Shown here one piece after another: positions 51,853 through 59,997 of a stretch of 64,000 bases of DNA (positions are counted from its first letter, which is position 1; each line of letters starts with the position of its first letter). The position numbers and the translations under genes are program-made. Source of the DNA: Chitinophaga silvatica (GTDB lineage Bacteria > Bacteroidota > Bacteroidia > Chitinophagales > Chitinophagaceae). Location of the stretch: assembly GCF_003419895.1 (NCBI RefSeq), contig NZ_QPMM01000002.1, forward strand, positions 434,001 to 498,000. The letters are read 5' to 3'. A model generated the notes under the pieces. It had not been told where the DNA came from, did no database searches, and was given only the letters and a program-made list of their open reading frames with translations.

Positions 51853-52707
51853 ATGAAGAGAATTTTAATAGTGGCTATGCTAATGGCCATAGGGAAAGTT
51901 GTAACAGCACAGGAACTATATGTAAATACAGAGCCGGCAAGCAATATGCCAGCCAATTCGCTCGGGATCAGATTAGGCAATAAGATCTTTAATATGGAGC
52001 ATTCGGGAGAAACAGGGATTCGCCTGGAGCCTGAAGTGATGTGGGGCGTTAATAAGAAACTGATGCTACATCTTACCGGTTATGCATCGAATATGATGCA
52101 ACCTTCATTCAGAGCCGAAGGAGGAAGCGTTTACGCAAAATATCGTTTCCTGTCAAATGATCAGCCACATGCACATTTCCGGATGGCAGCATATGTAAGA
52201 GGATCACTGATCGATAATCCTTTTTATCCGGTTATGGAACAGGGGGCCAGACGCCCATATTCCAATAAGGATCTGGATCTGGAAGGAAGCAATAGCGGTG
52301 TTAACGGAGGGATAATAGCTACTCAGTTACTACATAAACTAGCATTATCTTCTACTTTGGGATATACTCGTTATATGAATAATATAAAAGATAATGTTCC
52401 TGAAGATTTTCCGAAGAATGCCATTAATTACAGCTTATCTGCGGGTTTGCTGGTATTACCGGTAAAGTATAAAAGTTTTCAGCAAACCAATCTGAACCTC
52501 TATGTAGAGTTATTGGGTAAAACCAATACAGATAACGTGGCAAGAGGCTCGTACCTGGATATAGCTCCGGCATTGCAATTGATATTCAACAGTACCACCC
52601 GGTTGGATTTATCGTACCGGACTCAGATGGCAGGGAATATGCCAAGAAATACGTTCAATTCTTTTTTGATAAGGTTTGAGCATAATATTTTTAATATTAA
52701 AAAGTAG
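51853..52707 (+). CDS. Outer-membrane beta-barrel-like protein of the metal operon
   Basis: A 284-residue exported protein (signal MKRILIVAMLMAIGKVVTAQ). The rest is a series of amphipathic strands (SLGIRLGNKIFNMEHSGETG, LMLHLTGYASNMMQPSFRAE, AKYRFLSNDQPHAHFRMAAY, LALSSTLGYTRYMNN) ending FLIRFEHNIFNIKK, which suggests a small outer-membrane barrel. A His-rich stretch (QPHAHFR) and several Met-Met pairs could touch metal. I do not recognise a named family. It starts 15 bases after the HMA gene and ends seven bases before the HMA-AraC gene, so it belongs to the same unit. Confidence 0.72.
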   Translation: MKRILIVAMLMAIGKVVTAQELYVNTEPASNMPANSLGIRLGNKIFNMEHSGETGIRLEPEVMWGVNKKLMLHLTGYASNMMQPSFRAEGGSVYAKYRFLSNDQPHAHFRMAAYVRGSLIDNPFYPVMEQGARRPYSNKDLDLEGSNSGVNGGIIATQLLHKLALSSTLGYTRYMNNIKDNVPEDFPKNAINYSLSAGLLVLPVKYKSFQQTNLNLYVELLGKTNTDNVARGSYLDIAPALQLIFNSTTRLDLSYRTQMAGNMPRNTFNSFLIRFEHNIFNIKK

Positions 52708-52713
52708 CGGAAG

Positions 52714-53286
52714 ATGACTGAAACAAATCTGTACATAAAAAATATGGTTTGCCCACGTTGCATTAAAGTGGTGAGTAGTGTATTGGAAGCGCAACATTTT
52801 AATTTAAAATCAATCGAATTGGGTAAGGCAGTTGTTGGAGGTACACCCGATGCAGATCAGTTACAGCAATTGTCTGAAGCTTTGGAAAAAGAAGGATTTT
52901 CTTTAATCGATGATAAAAAGCAGCAAATAGTTGCCAGTATTAAGAGTATAGTTATAGATAAGGTTCATCATTCGGAATTAGACGATATGAAAGAAAACTT
53001 TTCTTCACTACTGGCAGGAAAGTTGCTTAAGGATTACCATTATTTGAGCAATCTTTTTTCAGAATTGGAGGGCACTACTATAGAACAATTTATTATACAG
53101 CAGAAAATTGAAAAGGTAAAGGAATTGTTGGTATATAATGAGCTGAGTTTGAGTGAAATAAGTTATAAATTAGGATATAGTAGTGTAGCGCATTTATCAG
53201 CACAGTTTAAAAAAGTAACTGGGCTTACTCCAAGTAAATTTAAACAATTGAAAGCCCCTGAGCGTATATCAATAGATAAATTGTAA
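52714..53286 (+). CDS. HMA-like domain fused to an AraC-type DNA-binding domain
   Basis: A 190-residue regulator with no signal sequence. The first 65 residues look like an HMA metal-binding domain: LYIKNMVCPRCIKVVSSVLE with Cys13 and Cys16 (CxxC), then ADQLQQLSEALEKEGFSLID. The last 100 residues are an AraC HTH unit: SSLLAGKLLKDYHYLSNLFS, LSLSEISYKLGYSSVAHLSA, QFKKVTGLTPSKFKQL. The natural reading is a copper (or similar metal) sensor that controls the operon it ends. HMA domains are usually found in chaperones and pumps, so as the sensor of an AraC protein this is noteworthy, though I believe similar proteins exist in other Bacteroidota. Confidence 0.85.
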   Translation: MTETNLYIKNMVCPRCIKVVSSVLEAQHFNLKSIELGKAVVGGTPDADQLQQLSEALEKEGFSLIDDKKQQIVASIKSIVIDKVHHSELDDMKENFSSLLAGKLLKDYHYLSNLFSELEGTTIEQFIIQQKIEKVKELLVYNELSLSEISYKLGYSSVAHLSAQFKKVTGLTPSKFKQLKAPERISIDKL

Positions 53287-53332
53287 TAACTATCAGGGAA
53301 AATATAAAAATTAGTTGTTTTAGTTTTAGTGT

Positions 53333-53370
53333 AAAAAAGGAGGCTGCTGAATACCGTGGCCTCTTTTTTT
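53333..53370 (+). terminator. Terminator of the metal operon
   Basis: AAAAAAGGAGGC and GCCTCTTTTTTT pair around TGCTGAATACCGTG, followed by a T run; 46 bases after the HMA-AraC stop. Confidence 0.85.
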
Positions 53371-53383
53371 AAATTTATGGAAC

Positions 53384-53455
53384 ATGAAAAAATTATTAAC
53401 AGGTTTATGGAAGTTTATACAGTCGTTTTTTGTAAAAGACTGTTGTAAAAATTAA
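53384..53455 (+). CDS. Possible 23-residue small protein
   Basis: A short frame after the metal-operon terminator: MKKLLTGLWKFIQSFFVKDC followed by CKN. It is basic and amphipathic with an adjacent Cys pair near its end, unlike a random translation. No promoter or ribosome-binding clue is visible, and it is not in an obvious operon. Nothing more can be said about function. Confidence 0.3.
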   Translation: MKKLLTGLWKFIQSFFVKDCCKN

Positions 53456-53553
53456 TTCCCGACTAAAAGATGCCATCATAGTTGTATCGGTTAAAATACC
53501 TGGTACGCTATTTTCAGGGAAAAAACTATCTTTACGCCAGCGATTTACTGCAG

Positions 53554-55224
53554 ATGAAGAACAAATTTTTAATTATCACTTTGTTATGCGGATCAGGATT
53601 GTGCTTTATGTTAGCCTGTGTCAATAAGAAGAAGCATACCGCCCCAAAACAAAAACAGATTGTAGCCAACATCAAGCAATTAGATGAGGTTATTTCCGAA
53701 AGTATTACTGAGAGATTATCGGCTTTAAAAGATAATGAAGGAGAGCTGGAAGATAGCATACATGCTTTCAGTGCCCCGGCTATTGCTGCCTTTTATGGTG
53801 AAGATAAGCCCGTAAGCCACTGGTCTAAAAATGGAAAGGCAAGTCCGATGGTCGATTCTATGCTTTATCTGATTCAACATGCCGAGGATGTTGGGCTGTT
53901 ATCTACCCAATATCATAGTGCCACACTCACCAATGCATGGAATCAGATCAGCCAGGATGCCAATGCCAAAAAGGATGCTGCTCTCTGGGCCAAAATTGAT
54001 GTGTTAATGACTGATGCATTCATGAGAATGTCGTCAGATCTGCGTTTTGGGGTAGCACCACGTGATTCTATCTCACTGAAAAAAGACTCATTATTTACCG
54101 ATACACAACTGGTTGAGCAGTTACAGTCGGCACTGGAAAACCAGAATGTGATTTCTCAGCTACATTCACTGGAACCTACACATGTCGGGTATTTAGCTTT
54201 AAAAGAAGGAATTCAGTCATTTAAAGCCAAATATCAGGAGCTGCATTGGGATACATTGCCACTAAATTATACGGATACAGTAGCATTCCGACAGCTGGTG
54301 ATAAATCGACTGGTACAATCCGGCCACCTCGATACTACTGGCGGTAGAACAGATACAGTTGCGCTTAAAACAGGAGTTAAAGCCTTTCAGAAAGAATTTA
54401 ATATTTACCCGGATGGTGTTGCCGGTAGAAGAACTGTGATGGCATTGAACCGTTCGATGCACGACTGGGTTATGCAGGCAGGCGTTAATCTCGACAGATG
54501 GCGCAAGTTGCCAGATACCTTACCATCGACTTATATAATGGTAAATCTGCCGGGTTACACATTAAGGGTGATTGATAGTGGGAAAATAGCAATGGAATCG
54601 AGAGTGATTGTAGGAACTCCACGTACCCGTACTCCGGTGCTGAATTCATATATGACCAACTTTATGATGTATCCTTATTGGAGAGTGCCTTACAGCATTG
54701 TGTTTAAAGAAATGTTGCCGGCCATTAAAAAGGATGTACATTATCTGGCGTCTAAAAATCTGGAAGTAATAGATAAGGATGGTAATACCGTTGATCCGTT
54801 AACGATAAACTGGCAGAAATTAGCTAAAGGCAATTTCCCTTACGTATTGCGCCAGATGGATGGTTTAGACAATTCCCTGGGTATTATGAAATTCAATTTC
54901 CGCAATAAATACAGTGTTTATTTACACGATACCAATAACAGAGGATTGTTTAAAAACTCTATGCGGGCAATGAGCCATGGTTGTGTGAGAGTGCAACAGT
55001 GGGATAGCCTGGCTCAATACCTGGTAAAAGCGGATACAACTTCTCATAAGTCCGACAGTATAAAAGTCTGGTTGGCAAGAGAGGAGAAACGGCAGGTAGA
55101 TTTACCTCGACATATTCCTATTTACCTTCGTTATTTTACTGCAGAAGGGCAAAATGGTAATCTTGTTTTCTATGATGATATTTATGGAGAAGATAAAGTT
55201 TTGAGGAAGTTGATGAGGTTCTAA
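53554..55224 (+). CDS. L,D-transpeptidase (YkuD), YcbB-like lipoprotein
   Basis: A 556-residue envelope enzyme making 3-3 peptidoglycan crosslinks or attaching proteins. Start ATG 53554 gives MKNKFLIITLLCGSGLCFML then the lipid Cys (MLACVNKK); the upstream frame has no signal features. Domain order resembles E. coli LdtD/YcbB: an N-terminal scaffold domain (about 60-260), a peptidoglycan-binding-1 domain (KTGVKAFQKEFNIYPDGVAG, RRTVMALNRS), then the YkuD domain (about 330-500) with the catalytic SMRAMSHGCVRVQQW (HxxC region SHGCVR) and the cap-like insertion that YcbB has. All active-site residues are visible. A near-consensus -7 (TATCTTTA) lies at 53527. Monocistronic as far as I see. Confidence 0.92.
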   Translation: MKNKFLIITLLCGSGLCFMLACVNKKKHTAPKQKQIVANIKQLDEVISESITERLSALKDNEGELEDSIHAFSAPAIAAFYGEDKPVSHWSKNGKASPMVDSMLYLIQHAEDVGLLSTQYHSATLTNAWNQISQDANAKKDAALWAKIDVLMTDAFMRMSSDLRFGVAPRDSISLKKDSLFTDTQLVEQLQSALENQNVISQLHSLEPTHVGYLALKEGIQSFKAKYQELHWDTLPLNYTDTVAFRQLVINRLVQSGHLDTTGGRTDTVALKTGVKAFQKEFNIYPDGVAGRRTVMALNRSMHDWVMQAGVNLDRWRKLPDTLPSTYIMVNLPGYTLRVIDSGKIAMESRVIVGTPRTRTPVLNSYMTNFMMYPYWRVPYSIVFKEMLPAIKKDVHYLASKNLEVIDKDGNTVDPLTINWQKLAKGNFPYVLRQMDGLDNSLGIMKFNFRNKYSVYLHDTNNRGLFKNSMRAMSHGCVRVQQWDSLAQYLVKADTTSHKSDSIKVWLAREEKRQVDLPRHIPIYLRYFTAEGQNGNLVFYDDIYGEDKVLRKLMRF

Positions 55225-55358
55225 GATTTTCTTTAAATTGAGATTGTTTGTTAACCACTTAACGTTTATGCTTAAACGTTATAATTTTTTTGTTTGTTAA
55301 ACCTGCAATCTTATGAACCAAAAATCATTTTGCAATCTTGATTATATTATTGAGATTA

Positions 55359-55910
55359 ATGAGAAGAGAAATAGCAGAATATATCTCAGCTTATCAATTT
55401 GTACTTCAAAGATTTACTGACTTAGTAATCATTTATTCAGCAATTGGTATTTTTCTGATTCCTGTTTGCCAGGATATTTTCAAGAGAGAGATTTTAAATT
55501 CTTTCATGATAGGGTCTTTTATTGTCTTTTGGTTGCTTTTCGCTTCCTCAGTTTACTATGCTATTAGATTGATTATACCATATGCAGTCGGGTATCTTAC
55601 AGTTCCGAGTGTGTATTATAAAAACATTCGTTTGAAGTATGAACAAATGGTGGGTAGTGAAGAAGTGTTGGATATAATTTTACAGATATCTTATATCTCT
55701 GAATTAGAGTTTTCATTGGAAGTAAACAGGTTAATTTACCTGAGGAAAAGTTCCTTTTATATAAGAGCATTGAGATTAGGATTGCTATCGGCTGTGCCTT
55801 TTATAGTTTGCTTAATATTCCATATCATAAAAAATGAACAAAATGCACAGGTTTCAAGAGAAGTTGAGACTAAGAAATTCTCTAACTTTCCTATTCAAAA
55901 AAAGAATTAA
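55359..55910 (+). CDS. Unknown three-segment membrane protein
   Basis: A 183-residue inner-membrane protein of no family I recognise. Hydrophobic segments: DLVIIYSAIGIFLIPV, SFMIGSFIVFWLLFASSVYY and LLSAVPFIVCLIFHII, separated by a long cytoplasmic-looking stretch (YYKNIRLKYEQMVGSEEVLD). The start is uncertain: the ATG at 55359 lies inside another frame opening at 55313 that reads MNQKSFCNLDYIIEINEKR, and joining that to AEYISAYQFVLQRF of the main frame would give a smoother protein, so a frameshift is possible. The next gene starts three bases after its stop. AT-rich with different codon use from its neighbours, so possibly accessory. Confidence 0.5.
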   Translation: MRREIAEYISAYQFVLQRFTDLVIIYSAIGIFLIPVCQDIFKREILNSFMIGSFIVFWLLFASSVYYAIRLIIPYAVGYLTVPSVYYKNIRLKYEQMVGSEEVLDIILQISYISELEFSLEVNRLIYLRKSSFYIRALRLGLLSAVPFIVCLIFHIIKNEQNAQVSREVETKKFSNFPIQKKN

Positions 55911-55912
55911 TT

Positions 55913-56152
55913 ATGTTTAAGTTTTTGGATAAAATTGAGTCTTTTATTTTCAGACCTGTAAAGTTTAAGGACGAGCCCCCGAATTATCCGGGAGTTGATA
56001 ATTCACTAGTTATTATTTGTTATCCAGATATTGTTTGGGAAGGTTCCAGCAAGATAATATCAACACCACCTAAGTATCCGGAAGCATTTCTGGCAATGCA
56101 AAGAGAAAAGGAAAAAGAAAAGGAAAAAGAAAAGGAAAGAGAAGGGAAATAA
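55913..56152 (+). CDS. Unknown 79-residue protein with Lys-Glu tail
   Basis: A small protein, probably cytoplasmic or membrane-associated, with a hydrophobic-aromatic N-terminal half (MFKFLDKIESFIFRPVKFKD, NSLVIICYPDIVWEG) and a tail of alternating Glu/Lys from a short tandem repeat of GAAAAG/GAAAAA codons (EKEKEKEKE). No family recognised. It follows the membrane-protein gene with two bases between, so the two are co-expressed and probably act together. Its last codons form the left arm of the terminator at 56131-56170. Confidence 0.55.
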   Translation: MFKFLDKIESFIFRPVKFKDEPPNYPGVDNSLVIICYPDIVWEGSSKIISTPPKYPEAFLAMQREKEKEKEKEKEREGK

Positions 56153-56170
56153 ATCTTCTCTTTCCTTTTT
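56131..56170. terminator. Bidirectional terminator overlapping the end of the 79-residue gene
   Basis: AAAGGAAAGAGAAG (56131-56144) and CTTCTCTTTCCTTT (56155-56168), 14 perfect pairs, with T run. It serves the small gene and, on the other strand, the isocitrate dehydrogenase that stops at 56185. Confidence 0.85.
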
Positions 56171-56184
56171 ATATAAAGTAAACC

Positions 56185-57417
56185 TTATTTACTCAGTTTA
56201 GCTTTCAGATTAGTATCGATAGCTTCCAGGAATTCTTCAGTGTAGAGGTAGTGTTTACCATGTTCTACTTTATTACCATGGATACAAACGGCTAAATCTT
56301 TAGTCATTTTACCACTTTCAACGGTTTCGATACAAACTTGTTCGAGTGCGTTACAGAAGTGAATCAGTTGTTGGTTATTATCCAGTTTTCCGCGGAATTC
56401 CAAACCACGAGTCCATGCGAAGATAGAAGCGATTGGGTTGGTAGAAGTAGGGCGGCCAGCCTGGTGATCACGGAAGTGACGAGTTACAGTACCGTGAGCG
56501 GCTTCAGCTTCCATTGTTTTACCATCAGGAGTGATGAGAGTAGAAGTCATTAAACCGAGTGAGCCAAAACCTTGTGCAACGGTATCAGATTGTACGTCGC
56601 CATCGTAGTTTTTACATGCCCAAACGAAGTTACCATGCCATTTCAGAGCGCTGGCAACCATGTCATCGATCAGACGGTGCTCATATGTTAAGCCTTCAGC
56701 ATCGAAAGCAGTTTTGAATTCATTTTGATAGATCTCTTCGAAGATATCTTTGAAGCGGCCATCATATTTTTTCAGGATGGTATTTTTGGTGCTCAGGTAA
56801 AGCGGCCATTTCTTCATCAAAGCCTGGTTGAAACATGCACGTGCAAATCCTTTGATAGATTCGTCGGTGTTATACATTGCCAGTGCAACGCCATCACCTT
56901 TGAAGTTATAAACTTCAAATTCGCTTACTTCACCATTTTCGCCTTCAAACTTAATAGTGAGTTTACCTTTTCCTTTAGTTATAAAATCGGTAGCACGATA
57001 CTGATCACCAAAAGCATGACGACCAATACAAATTGGAGCTGTCCAGTTAGGAACTAATCTTGGAACATTTTTCATTACGATTGGCTCACGGAAAACAGTA
57101 CCATCCAGGATATTGCGGATAGTACCATTTGGTGACTTCCACATTTGTTTCAGGTTGAACTCTTTTACGCGGGCTTCATCCGGAGTGATGGTAGCACATT
57201 TGATACCTACACCCACTTCTTTGATTGCATTGGCTGCATCGATAGTAACCTGGTCGTTGGTGGCATCGCGATGCTCCATGCCCAGGTCATAATATTTAAT
57301 TTCAACATCCAGGTATGGAAGTATCAGTTTATCCTTAATAAATTTCCAGATGATCCGTGTCATCTCATCTCCGTCCAGTTCAACTACCGGATTAGCAACT
57401 TTAATTTTTTCTGCCAT
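56185..57417 (-). CDS. NADP-dependent isocitrate dehydrogenase, eukaryote-like type II
   Basis: Oxidises isocitrate to 2-oxoglutarate and CO2 with NADP in the cytoplasm. The 410-residue protein matches the homodimeric eukaryote-like subfamily: [100 protein letters not shown], and the metal Asp in [20 protein letters not shown], then [19 protein letters not shown]. It is upstream of a different isocitrate dehydrogenase on the same strand, with hairpin element C between. A 6-base hairpin (ATCCCG-TTA-CGGGAT, 57472-57486) precedes the start. Confidence 0.95.
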   Translation of the reverse strand: MAEKIKVANPVVELDGDEMTRIIWKFIKDKLILPYLDVEIKYYDLGMEHRDATNDQVTIDAANAIKEVGVGIKCATITPDEARVKEFNLKQMWKSPNGTIRNILDGTVFREPIVMKNVPRLVPNWTAPICIGRHAFGDQYRATDFITKGKGKLTIKFEGENGEVSEFEVYNFKGDGVALAMYNTDESIKGFARACFNQALMKKWPLYLSTKNTILKKYDGRFKDIFEEIYQNEFKTAFDAEGLTYEHRLIDDMVASALKWHGNFVWACKNYDGDVQSDTVAQGFGSLGLMTSTLITPDGKTMEAEAAHGTVTRHFRDHQAGRPTSTNPIASIFAWTRGLEFRGKLDNNQQLIHFCNALEQVCIETVESGKMTKDLAVCIHGNKVEHGKHYLYTEEFLEAIDTNLKAKLSK

Positions 57418-57550
57418 TTCGGGTTTTTTAAAAAATTAGATTAAAAGCTATTCACACACTTATTCAAGCGAATCCCGTTACGGGATAATCCCGAAAAATA
57501 CGAATAGCTATGATAAAAACAAAAAAATTAGCTCGCGGGCTCGCTTTTTT

Positions 57551-57756
57551 CTCGCAAAGGGGCATAAGATTTAATATTAAGGGGCATAAGATTTTTTAGG
57601 ATTTTTTAAGGATCAAAGCGATTTTATAAAAACCTTCAAGTGGTATTTAACTAAGAATAAAACCAATTAAAAGCTCTTATATTACTCGTTTCGATCCTTA
57701 AAAAATATTAAAAAATCTTATGCCCCTTAATATTAAATCTTATGCCCCTTTGCGAG
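57551..57756. repeat. Long hairpin element C, perfect 48-base arms
   Basis: The arms 57551-57598 and 57709-57756 are exact reverse complements over 48 bases, starting CTCGCAAAGGGGCATAAG and containing the unit GGGGCATAAGATT twice. A second stem follows inside: ATTTTTTAAGGATC (57601 region) with GATCCTTAAAAAAT (57694-57707). The tip of about 70 bases holds no gene. It lies between the two isocitrate dehydrogenase genes, 21 bases after the stop of the second. It shares the CTCGCAAAG ends with elements A and B, and the TAATATTAA and GGATC(A/G)AAGCGA blocks with B. Confidence 0.9.
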
Positions 57757-57776
57757 AAAAAACCCGCAACGCGGGT

Positions 57777-59045
57777 TTAGTGCATTTGTTTGATGATCTC
57801 ATCTGCAAATTCACTGGTTTTAACCAGTGTAGCGTCGTCCATCAGTTTGTAGAAGTCGATGGTTACGCGTTTGCGCATGATAGCAGTACTAAGGCTATCA
57901 ATAATTATTTTGGCAGCTTCTTTCCATCCCATGTATTCCAGCATCATAACACCGCTAAGGATAACGGAAGATGGGTTCATGGTATTGGTATTAGCGAAGC
58001 GAGGCGCTGTACCGTGTGTAGCTTCAAAAACAGCATGACCGGTCACGTAATTGATATTTGCTCCAGGAGCAATACCAATACCACCTACAGCAGCAGCCAA
58101 TGCGTCAGAAATATAGTCACCATTCAGGTTAAGCGTTGCAATAACTGAATAATCCTGTGGTGCCAGCAGAATTTGTTGTAAGAAGTTATCGGCGATTACA
58201 TCGTTGATCAGCAGTTTTCCTTTAGCCAGCTCAACTTTCAGCTCTTTATTAGCTTCTTCTTCGCCTAATTCCTTCTTGGTTCTTTCCCAGTGTTCCCAGG
58301 TATAAACCTTATCACCAAATTCTCTCTCTGCTAAAGCATATCCCCAGTTTTTGAAACCACCTTCAGTGAATTTCATGATGTTACCTTTATGAACAAGGCT
58401 TACAGATGGGCGTTTATGTTCGAGAGCGTATAAGATGGCTGCACGTACAAGTCTTTCAGTTCCTTCAATAGATACAGGTTTGATACCCAGAGAAGATGTT
58501 TCCGGGAAGCGGATTTTTTTAACTCCCATTTCATTTTGCAGAAAATCGAGCAGTTTTTTTGCTTCCGGGGTACCTGTCATATATTCGATGCCGGCATAGA
58601 TGTCTTCTGTGTTTTCACGGAAAATAACCATGTCAACTTTCTCCGGATGTTTCACAGGAGAAGGTACTTTATTGAACCAACGTACTGGTCTAACGCAGGC
58701 GTAAAGATCCAGCTCCTGGCGCATTGCAACGTTCAAGGAACGGATACCTCCACCAACAGGTGTAGATAATGGTCCTTTAATGGATACCAGATATTCCTTT
58801 AAAGCATCCAATGTTTCTTTTGGAAGCCATTCGCCTGTTTGCTGGAAAGCTTTTTCACCAGCCAGTACTTCTTTCCATTCAATTTTCCTATCACCACCAT
58901 AGGCTTTTTCAACAGCTGCGTCGAAAACTCTGACACTGGCTCTCCAAATGTCCGGACCTATTCCGTCGCCTTCTATAAATGGGATGATGGGTTGTGCAGG
59001 GACCTGTAACAGGCCGTTGTTCATCGTTATTTTTTCTGCCGGCAT
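57777..59045 (-). CDS. icd: Isocitrate dehydrogenase, prokaryotic type I
   Basis: Same reaction as the neighbour but of the E. coli Icd subfamily, 422 residues. Signatures: [40 protein letters not shown] with the Ser that is the AceK phosphorylation site in E. coli, [37 protein letters not shown], metal site [20 protein letters not shown], and [20 protein letters not shown]. By my alignment the residues that select NADP in E. coli (Lys344, Tyr345, Val351, Tyr391, Arg395) are here Arg, Phe, Met, Ile and Lys. The pattern is neither classic NADP nor classic NAD (Asp344), so the cofactor is open. It starts just after a TACCTTTG promoter. Confidence 0.93.
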   Translation of the reverse strand: MPAEKITMNNGLLQVPAQPIIPFIEGDGIGPDIWRASVRVFDAAVEKAYGGDRKIEWKEVLAGEKAFQQTGEWLPKETLDALKEYLVSIKGPLSTPVGGGIRSLNVAMRQELDLYACVRPVRWFNKVPSPVKHPEKVDMVIFRENTEDIYAGIEYMTGTPEAKKLLDFLQNEMGVKKIRFPETSSLGIKPVSIEGTERLVRAAILYALEHKRPSVSLVHKGNIMKFTEGGFKNWGYALAEREFGDKVYTWEHWERTKKELGEEEANKELKVELAKGKLLINDVIADNFLQQILLAPQDYSVIATLNLNGDYISDALAAAVGGIGIAPGANINYVTGHAVFEATHGTAPRFANTNTMNPSSVILSGVMMLEYMGWKEAAKIIIDSLSTAIMRKRVTIDFYKLMDDATLVKTSEFADEIIKQMH

Positions 59046-59088
59046 AAAACGGTTTCTTTATGCGTTACGTAATTGTTGTAATCGAGCG

Positions 59089-59096
59089 CAAAGGTA
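59089..59096 (-). promoter_or_regulatory. Promoter -7 element of the type I isocitrate dehydrogenase
   Basis: Minus-strand TACCTTTG, 43 bases before the ATG at 59045. No TTG at the standard distance. Confidence 0.5.
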
Positions 59097-59162
59097 ACGC
59101 TTTTCAGGTTATTCACCCGTCAATAAAATGCAAATTCTCATACTATATATCATTTTTTGGTT

Positions 59163-59813
59163 ATGTTAAGAATAATATTATTTTGCCTCGCATTTTCTAC
59201 AACAAAATCTATGAATCCAGTTACTTACCTCGCATTGGGCGATAGCTATACTATTGGAGAAGCTGTACCAGCTTCTTGTTCATTCCCTGTATTAACAGCC
59301 AACATATTAAGAAAAGATGGTATCAATATTACAGAGCCACAAATTATTGCTGTAACCGGGTGGACAACCGACGAGCTAACTCAGGGAATAAAAGCTGCTA
59401 CACTACATCCTCCATATAACCTGGTAACCTTGCTGATTGGAGTAAATAACCAATATAGAGGCCGGTCATCAGACGAATACAGGCGCGAATTCACAGCCTT
59501 GCTAAATCAGGCAATAGAATTTGCCGGAAACAGAAAAGAGGCTGTTGTTGTGCTTTCTATTCCTGATTGGGGTGTTACGCCTTTTGCTAAAGACAGAGAT
59601 CAGCAGCAGATCGCAACGGAAATAGACGCGTTTAATGCTGTAAACAAAGAGGTCAGCACTCAATATGGAGTCGGATACCTCGATATTACCGGGTTTACGA
59701 GAGAAGCAATCTCTGATCTCTCTCTGGTAGCTGAAGATGGCCTACACCCTTCTGGGAAAGACTACCAGCGCTGGGCTAAAGCATTGGCTCCGTTACTACT
59801 TCAATCTTTATAA
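59163..59813 (+). CDS. SGNH/GDSL-family esterase or lipase
   Basis: A 216-residue hydrolase; ATG 59163 gives the hydrophobic start MLRIILFCLAFSTTKSMNP, perhaps a signal or anchor. The SGNH blocks are visible: block I YLALGDSYTIGEAVP (Ser nucleophile), block III LVTLLIGVNNQYRGRSSDEY (Gly/Asn), and block V AEDGLHPSGKDYQRW (Asp and His). Block II Gly is in AVTGWTTDELTQGI. It is thus catalytically complete. The substrate, an acyl ester or acetylated sugar, cannot be told. It is divergent from the isocitrate dehydrogenase gene and followed by a long hairpin. Confidence 0.88.
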   Translation: MLRIILFCLAFSTTKSMNPVTYLALGDSYTIGEAVPASCSFPVLTANILRKDGINITEPQIIAVTGWTTDELTQGIKAATLHPPYNLVTLLIGVNNQYRGRSSDEYRREFTALLNQAIEFAGNRKEAVVVLSIPDWGVTPFAKDRDQQQIATEIDAFNAVNKEVSTQYGVGYLDITGFTREAISDLSLVAEDGLHPSGKDYQRWAKALAPLLLQSL

Positions 59814-59826
59814 CTACTATTAATAA

Positions 59827-59871
59827 GCCGGTGAAAATTAAACATAACCCCGCTCAATAATTTTCACCGGC
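59827..59871 (+). terminator. Long hairpin after the SGNH hydrolase
   Basis: GCCGGTGAAAATTA (59827-59840) and TAATTTTCACCGGC (59858-59871): 14 perfect pairs, 13 bases after the stop. There is no T tract directly after it, so it may be a 3'-end stabiliser as much as a terminator. Confidence 0.6.
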
Positions 59872-59942
59872 AAATTCCTGCTTTTTACCGGTAATGCTAC
59901 TTTTTTGACCTAAACCCCCTTTTACTCTTCTAAAGTGCTTTC

Positions 59943-59950
59943 TACATTTG
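59943..59950 (+). promoter_or_regulatory. Promoter -7 element of the LiaF-like operon
   Basis: TACATTTG, 48 bases before the ATG at 59998; the -33 region lacks a clear TTG. Confidence 0.5.
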
Positions 59951-59997
59951 TATCATCAAACCAAACATCAACATAAAACACAACACAAAGCACTAAA

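Noticed and set aside
55313..56152. A defence system (for example a SLATT-type effector pair)
   Set aside because: No nucleotide-binding, nuclease or sensor domain is visible in either protein; membrane segments alone do not support it.
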